The notes below the pieces were generated by a model. The model was given only the letters and a program-made list of their open reading frames with translations. It searched no databases and was not told the DNA's origin. 64,000 nt of DNA, taken from the NCBI RefSeq assembly GCF_019668485.1, contig NZ_AP024619.1, positions 495,001 through 559,000 of the forward strand, read 5' to 3'. Below are positions 63,250 to 64,000 of the stretch, one piece after another. Made by a program: the position numbers and the translations under genes. Origin of the DNA: Gelria sp. Kuro-4. GTDB lineage: Bacteria > Bacillota > DTU030 > DUMP01. Numbering within the stretch: the stretch's first letter is position 1; every line of letters begins with the position of its first letter.

Positions 63250-64000
63250 ATGGCCCAGGGAAAGATCAGGGTTGTGCACTACCTGAACCAGTTCTTCGGG
63301 CAGATCGGCGGCGAGGAGAAGGCGAACATCCCGCCCGAGGCGCGCGAGGGTGCGGTGGGCCCCGGGATGGGCCTGAAGGCCGCCCTGGGGGCGGACGCTG
63401 AGATCGTCGGCACCGTCATCTGCGGCGACAGCTACTTCGGCGAACACCTGGACGAGGCCGCGCGCACGGTGCTCGAGCTCATCAAGAAGTTCCAGCCCGA
63501 TGTGGTGGTGGCCGGCCCGGCCTTCAACGCGGGCCGCTACGGCACGGCCTGCGGCGCGGTGTGCCAGGCCGTGGTCAAGGAGCTTCACATCCCGGCCGTC
63601 ACCGCCATGTTCCCGGAGAACCCGGGCGTGGACCTGTACAAAAAGGACGTCTACATCCTGCCCAGTGCCGACTCTGCCGCCGGCATGCGCGAGGCGCTGC
63701 CCAAGCTGGCGGCCTTCGCCCTGAAGCTGGCGCGCGGCGCGGCCATTGGTACTCCGGAAGAAGAGGGGTACATCCCGCGCGGCATCCGCAAGAACTTCTT
63801 CGCGGAAGAAAGCGGCGCCGCCCGGGCGGTGGAGATGCTGGTGGCCAAGCTCCAGGGGAAACCGTTCACCACAGAGCTTCCCATGCCCCAGTTCGACCGG
63901 GTGCCGCCCAACCCGCCGGTGAAGGACATGGCGCACGCCACCGTCGCCCTCGTTACCTCCGGCGGCATCGTACCCAAGGGCAACCCGGATCACATCGAGT
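63250..64000 (+). CDS. grdB: glycine reductase component B gamma, GrdB (5' part)
   Basis: The first 250 codons of GrdB, cut by the right edge. It starts KIRVVHYLNQFFGQIGGEEK and contains GPGMGLKAALG, AGPAFNAGRYGTACGAVCQA, and PEEEGYIPRGIRKNFF. This is the selenoprotein substrate-binding subunit for glycine. The selenocysteine UGA, expected near codon 350, lies beyond this window. The ATG start follows GGGGGGAGG. Confidence 0.95.
   Translation, partial: MAQGKIRVVHYLNQFFGQIGGEEKANIPPEAREGAVGPGMGLKAALGADAEIVGTVICGDSYFGEHLDEAARTVLELIKKFQPDVVVAGPAFNAGRYGTACGAVCQAVVKELHIPAVTAMFPENPGVDLYKKDVYILPSADSAAGMREALPKLAAFALKLARGAAIGTPEEEGYIPRGIRKNFFAEESGAARAVEMLVAKLQGKPFTTELPMPQFDRVPPNPPVKDMAHATVALVTSGGIVPKGNPDHIE

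Overview
This window comes from a GC-rich, anaerobic, endospore-forming Clostridia-type bacterium (Bacillota). I infer something close to Moorella, Thermanaeromonas or a related acetogen or amino-acid fermenter. The basis is the gene content: a Bacillus/Clostridium-style replication-origin cluster with soj/parB/noc, the sporulation gene yyaC, a selenoprotein glycine reductase operon, and an electron-bifurcating-type NuoEFG/NfnB fusion complex. Nothing in the sequence fixes the species.

Layout. (1) 1-15,350 is a metabolic and transport segment: a partial DUF72 gene, an aminotransferase, an MtnX-like phosphatase, a PepSY exported protein, a GDSL hydrolase with a DUF2148 protein, LysE, MFS and DASS transporters, then the vitamin B6 block pdxR | pdxS-pdxT with divergent transcription, a second aminotransferase, an IclR regulator and panB. 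(2) 15,470-31,600 is the chromosomal origin. To the left, on the minus strand, run dnaA-dnaN-recF-remB-gyrB-gyrA. To the right, on the plus strand, run rpmH-rnpA-yidD-yidC-jag-mnmE-mnmG-rsmG-noc. Two clusters of DnaA boxes flank dnaA. A perfect Noc-binding palindrome lies inside noc. (3) 31,600-41,130 is a cargo block separating noc from soj/parB: nitroreductase, threonine ammonia-lyase, an SLH protein, an EamA transporter, and a three-gene operon matching the Sporomusa-type Nfn transhydrogenase (stnABC). A Rex-like operator lies upstream of that operon. (4) 41,470-46,250 carries soj-parB (with a parS site inside parB), DUF4446, an M23 peptidase, a bactofilin and a phosphoribosyltransferase. 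(5) 46,250-53,900 is the most unusual part: a lysine riboswitch with a terminator stands in front of a five-gene iron-sulfur/flavin amino-acid dehydrogenase complex, followed by a DctM-like transporter, an Asp/Glu-racemase-family protein, a YkuS-like protein and an alanine-dehydrogenase homologue lacking the usual catalytic histidine. (6) 53,980-59,040: an MDR alcohol dehydrogenase, a manganese (yybP-ykoY) riboswitch controlling a P2-type ATPase, and yyaC with a small zinc ribbon. (7) 59,160-64,000: a tandem glycine riboswitch controlling grdX-trxB-trxA-grdE-grdA-grdB, with an in-frame UGA selenocysteine in grdA. grdB runs off the right edge.

How it fits together. Three metabolite riboswitches (lysine, Mn2+, glycine) each sit directly before the operon they should control, and all three have a visible intrinsic terminator. 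Amino acids appear to be central to energy metabolism: glycine is reduced through the thioredoxin/selenoprotein system, threonine is deaminated, and a lysine-linked oxidoreductase complex may supply electrons. StnABC would balance the NAD(H), NADP(H) and ferredoxin pools. The best candidate for a poorly described system is the lysine-riboswitch locus at 46,250-53,741.
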